The notes under the pieces: model-generated
Database searches by the model: none
Seen by the model: only the letters and a program-made list of their open reading frames with translations
What the model was told of the DNA's origin: nothing
Made by a program: the position numbers and the translations under genes
Assembly: GCF_030652515.1 (NCBI RefSeq)
Contig: NZ_JAUSAR010000009.1
Location: forward strand, 1 to 53,932
DNA length: 53,932 nt
Reading direction: 5' to 3'
Origin: Aquabacterium sp.
GTDB lineage: Bacteria; Pseudomonadota; Gammaproteobacteria; Burkholderiales; Burkholderiaceae_C
Shown here: positions 1-10,600 of the stretch, piece by piece
How the letters are laid out: each line of letters starts with the position of its first letter
Position numbering within the stretch: position 1 is the first letter of the stretch

Positions 1-840
1 CTCGCCAGCCTGCACTTGCAGACAGATGTCTTGCAGGTTCACGCCAAACGGATCTTGCTTGGCCAGGTTCAGGTTCTTGACCACCAAGGCCGTGGCGCCC
101 AGCACCGGGGCCACGCGCTTGAGCTGTGGCGGCTCGGAGCCGATCATCAGGCGCGACAGGCTGGCATTGGTCTCTTGGCGTGGATCGACCTCGCCCGTGA
201 CCTTGCCGCCGCGCAGCACGGTGCACCGGTGGCACAGCGCGCGGATCTCGTCCAGCTTGTGGCTGATGTAGAGGATGGAGCAGCCTCGCTCGGCCAGTTG
301 GCGCAAGGTCACGAAGAGCTTTTCAACGGCTTGCGGCGTCAGCACCGAGGTCGGTTCGTCCAGGATCAGCAATTGCGGGTTGGTCAGCAAGGCGCGCACG
401 ATCTCGACCCGCTGGCGCTCGCCCACACTCAAGGTGTGCACAGGGCGCCAGGGATCAACCTCCAAGCCGTAGTCGCTTGAGACGGCCTGGATGCGCTCGA
501 TCACCTCAGGCAGCGTCCATTTCTTGTCCAGGCCCAGCCACACGTTTTCGGCGGCGGTGAGCGTGTCAAACAAGGAGAAGTGCTGAAACACCATGCTGAT
601 GCCCAGCGCGCGGGCCTCTTGCGGCGAACGCACCTGCACCAAGGCATCGTTGAAGTAGATCTCGCCGGCATCGGGTTTGACCGCGCCAAAGATGATCTTC
701 ATCAAGGTGGATTTGCCAGCGCCGTTTTCGCCCAGCACGGCGTGGATTTCGCCTGGCAGGACGTGCAGGCTGACATCGTCATTGGCCCGCACCGCAGGGT
801 ACTGCTTGGTGATGTTCTTGAGTTCTAGGCGGTAGGACAT
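1..840 (-). CDS. ABC transporter ATP-binding protein, purine nucleoside (BMP/YufO) type, 3' end outside window
   Basis: The first 280 codons of a leftward gene, starting at ATG 838-840 and open to the window edge. Reading the minus strand shows a complete first ABC domain: Walker A GENGAGKST near residue 40, Q-loop VFQHFS, signature LSVGERQRVEI and Walker B LLILDEPTSVLTP, then the start of a second domain (AKQDPFGVNLQDICLQVQAG). A doubled ATPase of this kind is typical of sugar and nucleoside importers (RbsA, YufO/NupA). The phrase MVFQHFSLFDTLTAAENVWLGL is of the YufO sort, working with a BMP-family binding lipoprotein and two permeases that should lie further left. It starts 18 bp after guaD on the same strand, so uptake of purine nucleosides or bases is the likely role (inference from family and context). 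Only the N-terminal half can be seen. Confidence 0.85.
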   Translation of the reverse strand, partial: MSYRLELKNITKQYPAVRANDDVSLHVLPGEIHAVLGENGAGKSTLMKIIFGAVKPDAGEIYFNDALVQVRSPQEARALGISMVFQHFSLFDTLTAAENVWLGLDKKWTLPEVIERIQAVSSDYGLEVDPWRPVHTLSVGERQRVEIVRALLTNPQLLILDEPTSVLTPQAVEKLFVTLRQLAERGCSILYISHKLDEIRALCHRCTVLRGGKVTGEVDPRQETNASLSRLMIGSEPPQLKRVAPVLGATALVVKNLNLAKQDPFGVNLQDICLQVQAGE

Positions 841-857
841 AAAAAGCGCCTGGGCGC
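841..857 (-). terminator. GC hairpin plus T5 between guaD and the ABC gene
   Basis: On the minus strand GCGCCCAGGCGC can fold as a short GC stem and is followed at once by TTTTT and then the ATG of the ABC ATPase gene. It resembles a small intrinsic terminator or attenuator and leaves no unpaired Shine-Dalgarno sequence for the downstream start. The stem is only 4-5 bp, so function is uncertain. Confidence 0.3.
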
Positions 858-858
858 G

Positions 859-2259
859 TTATTGGACTGCGGCCTGAACAACCGACGGGGTCTGATGCAC
901 GCATTGGCCAGCCACATAGGTGCTCACCAAATTGCGTTCATCGCCCATGGTCACCCAGGCAAAGATGCGCTCGTGCAAATGCTCGTGCAAAACGCGGGCC
1001 AGCCTCTGCTGCGCCACCTGATCCCGGTGCTCGGCCACTGGCCCCTGCGCCACGTTCCACACCACCACGTCGGCCATGCAGCCAGGCTCCAGGCGTCCTA
1101 TTTCATCGGCCAAGCCCAGGTGGCTGGCGGCACCCAAGGTGCAGGTGTAAAGGGCTTTCCAGGCCGACAGGCGCACGCCCTGCAGCGCCTGGATCTTGTA
1201 GGCATCGGCAATGTTGCGCAGCATGGACAGGCTGGTGCCGCCGCCCACGTCGCTGGCCAGGCTCACGTTCACGCCTTCACGTTCGGCCTCCGACCAGTTG
1301 AACAGGCCGCTGCCCAGAAAAAGGTTGGACGACGGGCTGTGCGCGATCTGAGCTCCATGCGCCTTCAAGACCGCCCGGTCGTTGGCGTCCAGCCAGATGC
1401 CGTGGGCCAGCACCGCGCGAGGGCCGATCAGGCCGTCGCGGTCGTACACGTCCAGGTAGCTGCGCGCGGTGGGGAACAGCTCGGTCACCCAGCGCACCTC
1501 GTCGCGGTTCTCGGCCACGTGGGTTTGCATGTAGGTGCCCGCGTAGGCCAGGCACAGGCGGCCAGCCATGGTCAGTTGCTCGGGGGTGCTGGTGGGCGCG
1601 AAGCGCACGGTCACGGCAAAGGCCTGCCGATCCTTGCCATGGAAGCGGTCGATCAGGTCGACGCAATCTTTCTCGGCCTGGTCCACGTCGTCCAGCAGGC
1701 CCTCAGGCGCGTGGCGGTCCATCAAGACCTTGCCGGTGATCAAGCGCATGTGGTGCGCGCTGGCCATGTCGAACAAGGCTTCGGCGCTGACTTTGTGCAC
1801 TGTGGGGAACACCACCGCGCTGGTCGTGCCGTGGGCCCACAGGGCGTGCAGAAAGCGCTCGGCGCCTTCACGGGCCACCAACGGGTCCACGTAGCGACGC
1901 TCGGCCGGGAAGGTGTAGGTGTTGAGCCAATCGAGCAGCTCGGCGCCATAGCTGGCGATGACGTCCAGCTGTGGGCAATGCACGTGGGTGTCGATGAAGC
2001 CCGGCAGGATCAACTGCCCACGGTGGTCGGTCACCGGCACATCGGCCCAGTCCTGCGGCATCGGCTCGCTGGCGGGCTGGATGGCCGCGATGCGCTCGCC
2101 TTCGATCAGCAGGACGTGGTCAGGGCGCCAGCGCACACCTGGCGCTTCGGCGGGCAGTGCAAAGCCTGGGTCGGCGGTGAAATCCAGCAGATCGCCGCGC
2201 AGCACCCGTCGGGTGTGGGCCGCTGGGCCATTGGCAGGATTCAATCGGGGATCAGGCAT
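859..2259 (-). CDS. guaD: Guanine deaminase
   Basis: 466 residues, a normal length for bacterial guanine deaminase, which converts guanine to xanthine and ammonia in the cytoplasm. The amidohydrolase metal motif PGFIDTHVHCPQ (His92 and His94) is followed by AELLDWLNTYTFPAE, typical of GuaD. Further metal or catalytic residues sit in MQTHVAENRDEV, VLAHGIWLD and LASDVGGGTS. The ATG at 2257-2259 lies 6 bp after the LysR stop, so the two are probably co-transcribed, with the purine-type ABC ATPase next on the same strand. The product xanthine is the substrate of XdhAB encoded divergently nearby. TRZ/ATZ hydrolases are related, but the AELLDWLN segment supports guanine deaminase. Confidence 0.93.
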   Translation of the reverse strand: MPDPRLNPANGPAAHTRRVLRGDLLDFTADPGFALPAEAPGVRWRPDHVLLIEGERIAAIQPASEPMPQDWADVPVTDHRGQLILPGFIDTHVHCPQLDVIASYGAELLDWLNTYTFPAERRYVDPLVAREGAERFLHALWAHGTTSAVVFPTVHKVSAEALFDMASAHHMRLITGKVLMDRHAPEGLLDDVDQAEKDCVDLIDRFHGKDRQAFAVTVRFAPTSTPEQLTMAGRLCLAYAGTYMQTHVAENRDEVRWVTELFPTARSYLDVYDRDGLIGPRAVLAHGIWLDANDRAVLKAHGAQIAHSPSSNLFLGSGLFNWSEAEREGVNVSLASDVGGGTSLSMLRNIADAYKIQALQGVRLSAWKALYTCTLGAASHLGLADEIGRLEPGCMADVVVWNVAQGPVAEHRDQVAQQRLARVLHEHLHERIFAWVTMGDERNLVSTYVAGQCVHQTPSVVQAAVQ

Positions 2260-2265
2260 GAAAGC

Positions 2266-3279
2266 TCACTGTTTGGCCGAAGAACCCAGCACGGGCAAGG
2301 TCTCGGCGCGCAAAGGAGGACGAACCTGGTGCAGACCACGCACAACGTCGCGCACTTGCTCTCGCAACCAGCGGCTGGCCGCTGAATGGTGCGTGAGATC
2401 GTGCCACAGCTGATAGTAGTTCATGGCGGGGAACGGCACGGGGCATCGGATGATCTTGACGCGCAACTGTTGCGCGTAACGCTCACAGAAGCGGCGCCCC
2501 GTGGTCAACACCAGCAAGGAGCCTGCCACCATGTAGGGCAGCTGGGCAAAGTGCGGATTGCGCACCACGATGTTCCGGCGCAAGCCCTGCATGGCCAAGC
2601 GCTCGTCGATCACGCCCACGGCGCCAGGATGCAGCGCCGGTGGCGACACGTGCTCGGCCGCCAGGTACTGCTCGATGGACCAGGCGCGCTTGCCCTCCTT
2701 GGGCAGGCGCGCGGCGGGGTGGTCTTCAGACACCAGGCAGACCACCTCGTCGGTCAGCAGGCGACCCAGGTGCAGTTCGTCAGAGGGCTCCAGCCAATTG
2801 CCGATGACCAGGTCAACCTCTCCACGCGCCAGGCTGCGCCGGTGGTCGAGTTCGGCCGTCAACTGCACCACTTCGACCTTGATGTTGGGCGCCAGTCGGC
2901 GTAGCCTCAGGGTGAGTTCGGGCAGGAAGAATGGATCGAGGTAATCGGTGGCGGCGATGCGGAAAGTGAGTGTGGTGCTGGCCGGGTCGAAGTCGCGCAC
3001 CGAGTTCTTGTGGCCAAACATGCTCTGCGCGTGCTGCAGGATGGCCGAAGCGGGTTCCAGCAGGCTCAAGGCCACATCGGTGGGCGCCATGGCTTGGCCG
3101 CAGCGCACCAAAAGCGGGTCGCCCGTGATCTCGCGCAGCCGCTTCAGCTGGGTGCTGACGGCGGGCTGGCTGGATTGAAGGCGAAGGGCCGCCTTGGAGA
3201 CGCTGCACTCGGTGATCACGGTGTGTAAGACCCGGATGAGGGAAAGGTCGATCTTGTCGAAAACAGCGTCCTTGCTCAT
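2266..3279 (-). CDS. LysR-family transcriptional regulator of the purine genes
   Basis: 337 residues from the ATG at 3277-3279 (MSKDAVFDKIDL). The frame is open further upstream, but that stretch reads into the divergent promoter region. The N-terminal winged helix-turn-helix (LIRVLHTVITECSVSKAALRLQSSQPAVSTQLKRL is its span, about residues 13-47) is classical LysR. The remainder is the effector-binding domain (for example VIGNWLEP and RCPVPFPAMNYYQLWH). It is divergent from xdhA and is followed after 6 bp by guaD, the usual arrangement for a LysR protein controlling both arms. The effector is probably a purine intermediate such as xanthine or urate, which is inference only. Confidence 0.88.
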   Translation of the reverse strand: MSKDAVFDKIDLSLIRVLHTVITECSVSKAALRLQSSQPAVSTQLKRLREITGDPLLVRCGQAMAPTDVALSLLEPASAILQHAQSMFGHKNSVRDFDPASTTLTFRIAATDYLDPFFLPELTLRLRRLAPNIKVEVVQLTAELDHRRSLARGEVDLVIGNWLEPSDELHLGRLLTDEVVCLVSEDHPAARLPKEGKRAWSIEQYLAAEHVSPPALHPGAVGVIDERLAMQGLRRNIVVRNPHFAQLPYMVAGSLLVLTTGRRFCERYAQQLRVKIIRCPVPFPAMNYYQLWHDLTHHSAASRWLREQVRDVVRGLHQVRPPLRAETLPVLGSSAKQ

Positions 3280-3409
3280 GTGCAACAGCAGATAGTTATT
3301 ATTACGATGATGGTATAGCGGCAAACCCCAATCGCAGTACCCTCTGATGCGGGATCCCCATTCAGTGGGGTGTGCCATTCAATGCTTTCGCTGTTCCAGG
3401 AGTCTGACC
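3280..3409. promoter_or_regulatory. Divergent promoter region LysR / xdhA
   Basis: 130 bp between the two divergent starts. It contains an AT-rich island (3292-3317, with TTATTATTACGATGATGG) inside otherwise GC-rich DNA, where both promoters and a LysR site would be expected. I could not assign a clear T-N11-A box. A good Shine-Dalgarno (CCAGGAG, ending at 3402) precedes the xdhA ATG. Confidence 0.4.
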
Positions 3410-4896
<1,487 letters not shown>

Positions 4897-4909
<13 letters not shown>

Positions 4910-7221
4910 TGATGAAGACCGCCACGGCGGCGGGCCAATCCCTGCCGCATGAATCTGCCCACCTGCACGTGGCGGGCGCTGCGCCTTACATCGACGATTT
5001 GCCCGAGTTGGCTGGCACCCTCCACTGCGCCCTGGGCCTGTCGCCCCTGGCGCATGGCCGTTTGATCGGTGTGGATGTTGACACCATCAAGGCCATGCCC
5101 GGCGTGGTCGCGGTGCTGACCGCCCAGGATGTGCCCGGCAAGAACGATTGCGGCGCCATCATCCACGACGAGCCCATCCTCGCCGATGGGGAGGTGCACT
5201 TCCTGGGCCACCCGGTGTTCGCCGTCATCGCCACTGACCGTGAATCGGCCCGCCGTGCTGCGGCCCGTGCCAAAGACGTCATCCAGGTCGAAGCCCTGCC
5301 TTCGCTGCTGACCATCGAAGCGGCCCACGCTGCCGAGTCTTACGTGGTGCCGCCCATGCACCTCAAGCGCGGCGATGCGGCCGGCACGATGGCCCAGGCG
5401 CAACACCGTTTGAAGGATCGCTTCTACCTGGGCGGGCAGGAACAGTTCTACCTGGAAGGCCAGATCTCCTACGCCATCCCGCGCGAAAATCAGGGCATGC
5501 TGGTTCACTGCTCCACCCAGCACCCCAGCGAGATGCAGCACCACATCGCGCACGCACTGGGCCTGCACTCGCACCACATCCAGGTTGAATGCCGGCGCAT
5601 GGGGGGCGGCTTTGGCGGCAAGGAATCGCAATCGGCCGTGTTCGCGTGCATCGCGGCCATCGCTGCCCAAAAGCTCAAGCGGCCGGTCAAGCTGCGCGTG
5701 GACCGCGACGATGATTTCATGATCACGGGCCGGCGCCACTGCTTCATCCACGACTACGAGATCGGCCACGATGACCAGGGCCGCATCCTGGCCGCGCAGG
5801 TGGACATGGTCTCGCGCGCTGGCTGGTCGGCCGACCTGTCGCCCCCCGTGATGACGCGTGCCCTGTGCCACTTCGACAACGCCTACTGGCTGCCCAACGT
5901 GGACATGCACGGCTACTGCGCGCGCACCAACACGCAAAGCAACACCGCCTTCCGTGGCTTTGGTGGGCCGCAGGGCGCGCTGGCGGTAGAGGTGGCGCTG
6001 GACAGCATCGCCCGCAAACTCAAGCTTGATGCGCTGGACGTGCGCATGGTCAATCTGTATGGCCTGCAAGAGAACAACGTCACGCCCTATGGCCAGACGA
6101 TTGAAGACAATGTGCTGCGCCCTTTGATTGATGAGTTGGTGGCCAGCAGCGATTACCGAGCGCGCCGCCAGTCGATTGAAAGCTTCAACGCCAGCAGCCC
6201 GGTGTTGAAGAAAGGCCTGGCCCTGACACCGCTCAAGTTCGGCATTTCCTTCAACGTGGTGCACCTGAACCAGGCCGGTGCTCTGGTGCACATCTACACC
6301 GACGGCAGCGTGTTGGTGAACCACGGCGGCACAGAGATGGGGCAAGGCCTGAACACCAAAGTGGCACAAATGGTGGCCCACACCTTGGGCGTCAGCATGG
6401 GCCGCGTGCGCGTCACTGCCACCGACACGAACAAGGTGGTCAACACCTCAGCCACGGCCGCGTCCACGGGGTCCGACTTGAACGGCAAGGCCGCCGCCGA
6501 TGCGGCGCGGCAAATCATCGAACGGCTGACGAAGTTCCTGGCCGACCGCGAAGAGGTGCCCCCGGATGCCGTGCGCTTCGTGGACGATCAGGTGGAAATC
6601 GGCGACAAGAAGTTGCCTTTCGAGCAAGTGATCAGCGAAGCCTACTTTGCCCGCATACAACTGTGGTCCGACGGTTTTTACACCACGCCCAAGCTGCACT
6701 GGGACCGCACCACCATGCAAGGTCGGCCCTTCTTCTACTTCGCTTATGGCGCGGCCGTGAGCGAAGTGCTGGTGGACACGCTGACAGGCGAGTGGAAGCT
6801 GCTGCGCGCCGACGTGCTGCACGACGTGGGCCAGTCCATCAACCCGGCCGTGGACATCGGCCAGATCGAAGGCGGCTTCATCCAGGGCATGGGCTGGTTG
6901 ACCAGCGAAGAGCTGTACTGGCACCCGCAAACCGGCCGCCTGATGACGCACGCGCCCTCCACCTACAAGATCCCCACCGCCAGCGACTGCCCGGCAGACT
7001 TCCGCGTCAAGCTGTTCGACAACGTCAACGTGGAAGACACCATCCACCGGTCCAAAGCCGTGGGCGAGCCGCCCTTGCTGCTGCCCTTTTCGGTGTTTTT
7101 TGCGATCCGCGATGCGGTGTCCAGCGTGGGTCACCACGGCATCGATCCACCTCTGCGCGCGCCCGCCACGCCCGAGGCCATCCTCGACGCGGTCGATGCC
7201 GTCAAGGCTGCGCGGGCCTGA
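4897..7221 (+). CDS. xdhB: Xanthine dehydrogenase large, molybdopterin-binding subunit
   Basis: 774 residues, normal for XdhB. The molybdopterin domains show RRMGGGFGGKESQ, AFRGFGGPQGALAVE, VNHGGTEMGQGLNTK and, near the C-terminus, KAVGEPPLLLPFSVFFAIRDA, which includes the invariant catalytic glutamate of the xanthine oxidase family. It binds the Mo cofactor and hydroxylates hypoxanthine and xanthine. The start overlaps the end of xdhA, and xdhC follows after 5 bp. Protein features match xanthine dehydrogenase better than CO or aldehyde dehydrogenases because the small subunit is the fused Fe-S/FAD type. Confidence 0.95.
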
Positions 7222-7226
7222 TCCCC

Positions 7227-8099
7227 ATGAGTAGCCTGAGTGCCCGGGCCCTGCGACGCACCGCCGAACAATGGTGGGCGGCCCACCGCCATGCGCTGGT
7301 CATCTCGGTGGACGAGATCAAAGGCTCGACCCCGCGCGGCACTGGCACGCGCATGCTGGTGTCCACCACCGAGGTGGACGGCACCATCGGCGGGGGCCAC
7401 CTCGAATGGCAGGCCATTGACCTGGCCCGCCATGCCTTGCAAGAGAACGCCCAGCCCACGGCCCCATGGACACGCACGTTTCCACTGGGCCCCACGCTGG
7501 GCCAATGCTGTGGTGGCGTGGTCACCTTGCGTTTTGCACCATTGAACGACGCTACCCTGGCCGACTGGGCCTTGCCACCACCCCGCTTCCACCTGGAGCT
7601 TCACGGCGCTGGCCATGTGGGCCAGGCCATCGTGCGCCTGCTGGTGGACCTGGACTGCACCGTGCGCTGGATCGACGAGCGCGCTGAAGATGCCCGCCTG
7701 CCCAACACCAAGCAACCCGGCCTGCCCAGCCTTGAGATGCTGGCCAGCCTGCCACCGCACATCCAATGGCTGGACACCGACGCCGCCGAGCATGAAGTGC
7801 GTGATTCGCCAACCAATGCCTGCCACTTGGTGCTGACCCACCGCCACGACCTGGACCTGCGCATCATTGATGCCGTGCTGCGCCGCGGTGACTTCCGCTT
7901 CGCCGGGCTGATCGGCTCGCAAACCAAGCGCGCCAAGTTCCGGCACCGCCTGACCGAGCAAGGCATCACCCCTGAAACGCTGGACCGCCTGACCTGCCCC
8001 ATCGGCTTGAGCGGCGTGAGCGGCAAAGAGCCCGCCGTCATCGCCATCGCCGTGCTCGCGCAGCTGCTGCAAAACACCGCCCCACCCCACCAGGACTGA
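7227..8099 (+). CDS. xdhC: Xanthine dehydrogenase accessory protein XdhC
   Basis: 290 residues from ATG 7227, 5 bp after xdhB. The N-terminal XdhC/CoxI domain has DEIKGSTPRGTGTRMLV and GTIGGGHLEWQAI, followed by LGQCCGGVVTL. The C-terminal half is a Rossmann-like domain (LELHGAGHVGQAIVRLL) ending GLIGSQTKRAKFRHRL. XdhC binds molybdenum cofactor, supports its sulfuration and inserts it into XdhB. Operon position and sequence agree. A longer in-frame ORF reaching left into xdhB is an artefact of high GC. Confidence 0.94.
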   Translation: MSSLSARALRRTAEQWWAAHRHALVISVDEIKGSTPRGTGTRMLVSTTEVDGTIGGGHLEWQAIDLARHALQENAQPTAPWTRTFPLGPTLGQCCGGVVTLRFAPLNDATLADWALPPPRFHLELHGAGHVGQAIVRLLVDLDCTVRWIDERAEDARLPNTKQPGLPSLEMLASLPPHIQWLDTDAAEHEVRDSPTNACHLVLTHRHDLDLRIIDAVLRRGDFRFAGLIGSQTKRAKFRHRLTEQGITPETLDRLTCPIGLSGVSGKEPAVIAIAVLAQLLQNTAPPHQD

Positions 8100-8103
8100 C
8101 GCC

Positions 8104-9501
8104 GTGCTGCTCATCAAGGACGCCGAGTGCATTGCCACCATGGACGACGCTGGCACCGAATGGCGCCAGGCCAGTGTCCTGATCCAAGGCAGCGAGATCG
8201 TGGCCGCTGGCCCCACGGCAGACCTGCCTGCCGAGCTTCTGGCCCAGGCCACGCAAACCATCGATGCACGCGGCCACGTCGTCATCCCCGGCCTGGTGAA
8301 CACGCACCACCACATGGTCCAAAGCCTGACGCGGGCCATCCCTGCGGCGCAGAACGCCGAGCTTTTTGGCTGGCTGCGCACGCTCTACCCCATCTGGGCA
8401 GGTCTCACGCCCGACATGGTGCATGTGTCCACGCAAGTGGCCATGGCCGAACTGCTGCACAGCGGCTGCACCACCAGCAGCGATCACCTCTACATCTACC
8501 CTAACGGCGTCAGGCTGGACGACAGCATCTTTGCTGCGCAAGAGATCGGCATGCGCTTCCAGGCCAGCCGGGGCAGCATGAGCGTGGGTGAAAGCGCAGG
8601 TGGCTTGCCGCCCGACCACCTGGTCGAGCGCGAGGACAACATCCTGCGCGACTCGCGCCGCCTGGTCGAAACGTTTCACGACACCCGCCGCCACGCCATG
8701 GTGCGTGTGGCCTTGGCGCCGTGTTCACCGTTCTCGGTCAGCCCCGATCTGATGCGCGAATCGGCCTTGCTGGCGCGCAGCTTCAAACAGGACGTGCGCC
8801 TGCACACCCACCTGGCCGAGAACGACCACGACGTGGCCTACAGCCTGGAGCGCTTCAAGCTCACGCCCACGCAGTACGCCGAGTCACTCGGTTGGCTGGG
8901 TGATGACGTGTGGCATGCGCACTGCGTCAAGCTCGATGACCACGGCATCACCCGCTTCGCCGCCACGGGCACGGGCGTGGCGCACTGCCCCTGCAGCAAC
9001 ATGCGCCTGGCCTCAGGCATCGCGCCTGTGCGCCGCATGCTGGACGCGGGCGTGAAGGTGGGCCTGGGTGTGGACGGCTCGGCCAGCAACGACGCTGGCC
9101 ACCTGATGGCCGAAGCGCGGCAAGCCATGCTGCTGGCGCGTGTGGGCCGCAGCCTGGAGCCCTTTGGGTGCGACCACGGCCCCGCCAGCATGAGCGCGCG
9201 CGATGCCCTGCGCCTGGCCACGCGCGGCGGGGCCCAGGTGCTAGGCCGCTTTGATGCCATCGGCCAGATCGCACCGGGCTACGCGGCCGACCTGGCCATT
9301 TTTGACCTGCGCACTCTGGCCATGGCGGGCAGCGCCGTGCACGACCCGGTGGCTTCGCTGCTGATGTGCCATGGCCAGACCACGGCGTGGACCATCGTCA
9401 ACGGGCGCGTGGTGGCTGACCATGGGCAGTTGGTCAACGTGGATCAGGGTGTTCTGGTAGAGCGGCACAACCGGATGGCACGGCAGTTGGCAAGGCTGTA
9501 G
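8104..9501 (+). CDS. 8-oxoguanine deaminase-like amidohydrolase (TRZ/ATZ family)
   Basis: 465 residues starting with GTG 4 bp after the xdhC stop. Amidohydrolase motif IPGLVNTHHHMVQSLTR (His68 and His70), then LHTHLAENDHDV, WHAHCVKLD and GLGVDGSASND as metal and catalytic positions. The SGCTTSSDHLYIYPNG segment and overall length are those of bacterial 8-oxoguanine deaminases, formerly annotated as hydroxydechloroatrazine ethylaminohydrolase. It would convert 8-oxoguanine to urate, feeding the same pathway as XdhAB. The 3' end overlaps the convergent GlxA-like gene by 68 bp. A strict triazine role is unlikely in this operon, but substrate choice within the family is inference. Confidence 0.85.
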   Translation: MLLIKDAECIATMDDAGTEWRQASVLIQGSEIVAAGPTADLPAELLAQATQTIDARGHVVIPGLVNTHHHMVQSLTRAIPAAQNAELFGWLRTLYPIWAGLTPDMVHVSTQVAMAELLHSGCTTSSDHLYIYPNGVRLDDSIFAAQEIGMRFQASRGSMSVGESAGGLPPDHLVEREDNILRDSRRLVETFHDTRRHAMVRVALAPCSPFSVSPDLMRESALLARSFKQDVRLHTHLAENDHDVAYSLERFKLTPTQYAESLGWLGDDVWHAHCVKLDDHGITRFAATGTGVAHCPCSNMRLASGIAPVRRMLDAGVKVGLGVDGSASNDAGHLMAEARQAMLLARVGRSLEPFGCDHGPASMSARDALRLATRGGAQVLGRFDAIGQIAPGYAADLAIFDLRTLAMAGSAVHDPVASLLMCHGQTTAWTIVNGRVVADHGQLVNVDQGVLVERHNRMARQLARL

Positions 9502-10537
9502 GGCACTGTCCGCGCAGCTCGTGGAGCCCGCGATTGGCGAATCGCTCGCGATAGTCCCGTGGCGCCACACCCAGATTGCGCTGAAACGTCACCCGCATGC
9601 GTTCTTCGTCGCCAAAGCCGCACATCGTCGCGATCTGGTCGATGTTCGATGTCGAATCTTCGAGCAATCGTCGGGCCGCTTCCAGTCGGAACACTTCGAC
9701 GGCCTTGGCCGGCGTGCGCCCCGTCTTCTGCTTGTAGAGGCGGGCGAAGTTGCGTGGGCTCATGCTCGCCTTATCGGCCAGGAATTCGACCGTGAGATCG
9801 GCCTGGTGAAGATGCCCGGCGATCCAGAGATTGAGTTCATCGAAGGCAGCGGTCGCATCGCTTTGTGAGCGCAGCAGAGCACTGAATTGCGACTGCCCTC
9901 CGGGGCGCTTGAGGTACACGACGAGTTCACGCGCCACCTCCATCGCCACATCGTGCCCACAATCAGCCTCAACCAGCGCCAGGGCCAGATCGATGCCTGC
10001 CGTGACGCCGGCCGAGGTCCAGACCGGGCCCTGCTGCACAAAGATCGCGTCACGATCAATCTGCACCGATGGAAAACGCTCGCTCATCATGTCGAACATG
10101 AGCCAATGCGTGGTGGCACGCTTGTGGTCGAGCAACCCAGTCGCGGCCAGCAAGAAGGCGCCGCTGCACACCGAGGCCGTGCGACGGGCACGGCCCGATG
10201 CACGCCGCAGCCATTTGACGAGCGCCACCGAGTTGTCGAGCACCAAATCCATGTGCGGCGAGCCGGGCACCACCAGGGTATCAATGGACGAGAGGGGGCA
10301 GTCGCTGAGCCGCATGGTCTGCAGCTCCAGCCCTTCCGCGCTGCGCACCAGGCCGCCATCCAGGCTGGCCGTCAAGCGTTCGTAGCCTTTGAGCCCCCGC
10401 GCCTCCATCGCCTTGGTCGCGGCCCAGAACACCGTCTGCGCCCCCGTGAGGTCAAGCAAACCCACATGGGGGAATGCGAGGAACAGCACGCGTCTGGCAC
10501 GTTGTCGCTTTGGCAGAATTTCAGGGATATTTGTCAT
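9434..10537 (-). CDS. GlxA/FtrA-type AraC-family regulator (DJ-1/PfpI domain plus HTH)
   Basis: 367 residues. The N-terminal two thirds form a DJ-1/PfpI-like domain (LFLAFPHVGLLDLTGAQTVF, VVPGSPHMDL, TASVCSGAFLLAATGLLDHKRATTHW, VTAGIDLALALVE). The C-terminal third is an AraC double helix-turn-helix (DKASMSPRNFARLYKQKTGRTPAKAVEVFRLEAARRLLE is its first part, then IATMCGFGDEERMRVTFQRNLGVAPRDYRERF). About 34 residues follow the HTH and lie in the overlap with the convergent deaminase gene. It is divergent from the NmrA-like gene at 10601 with 63 bp between the starts, so that gene is the most likely target. The ligand is unknown. Confidence 0.88.
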   Translation of the reverse strand: MTNIPEILPKRQRARRVLFLAFPHVGLLDLTGAQTVFWAATKAMEARGLKGYERLTASLDGGLVRSAEGLELQTMRLSDCPLSSIDTLVVPGSPHMDLVLDNSVALVKWLRRASGRARRTASVCSGAFLLAATGLLDHKRATTHWLMFDMMSERFPSVQIDRDAIFVQQGPVWTSAGVTAGIDLALALVEADCGHDVAMEVARELVVYLKRPGGQSQFSALLRSQSDATAAFDELNLWIAGHLHQADLTVEFLADKASMSPRNFARLYKQKTGRTPAKAVEVFRLEAARRLLEDSTSNIDQIATMCGFGDEERMRVTFQRNLGVAPRDYRERFANRGLHELRGQCPTALPTAVPSGCAALPEHPDPR

Positions 10538-10600
10538 TTCAGCCAGATTCTTTCACGCCTAGGATTGAGCCGTCAACAGCACATCATCCAAAGGCATGAA

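Noticed and set aside
862..2385. 507-residue plus-strand ORF antisense to guaD
   Set aside because: His/Gly/Ala-rich translation without domain features, exactly opposite a well-conserved gene; expected in GC-rich DNA.
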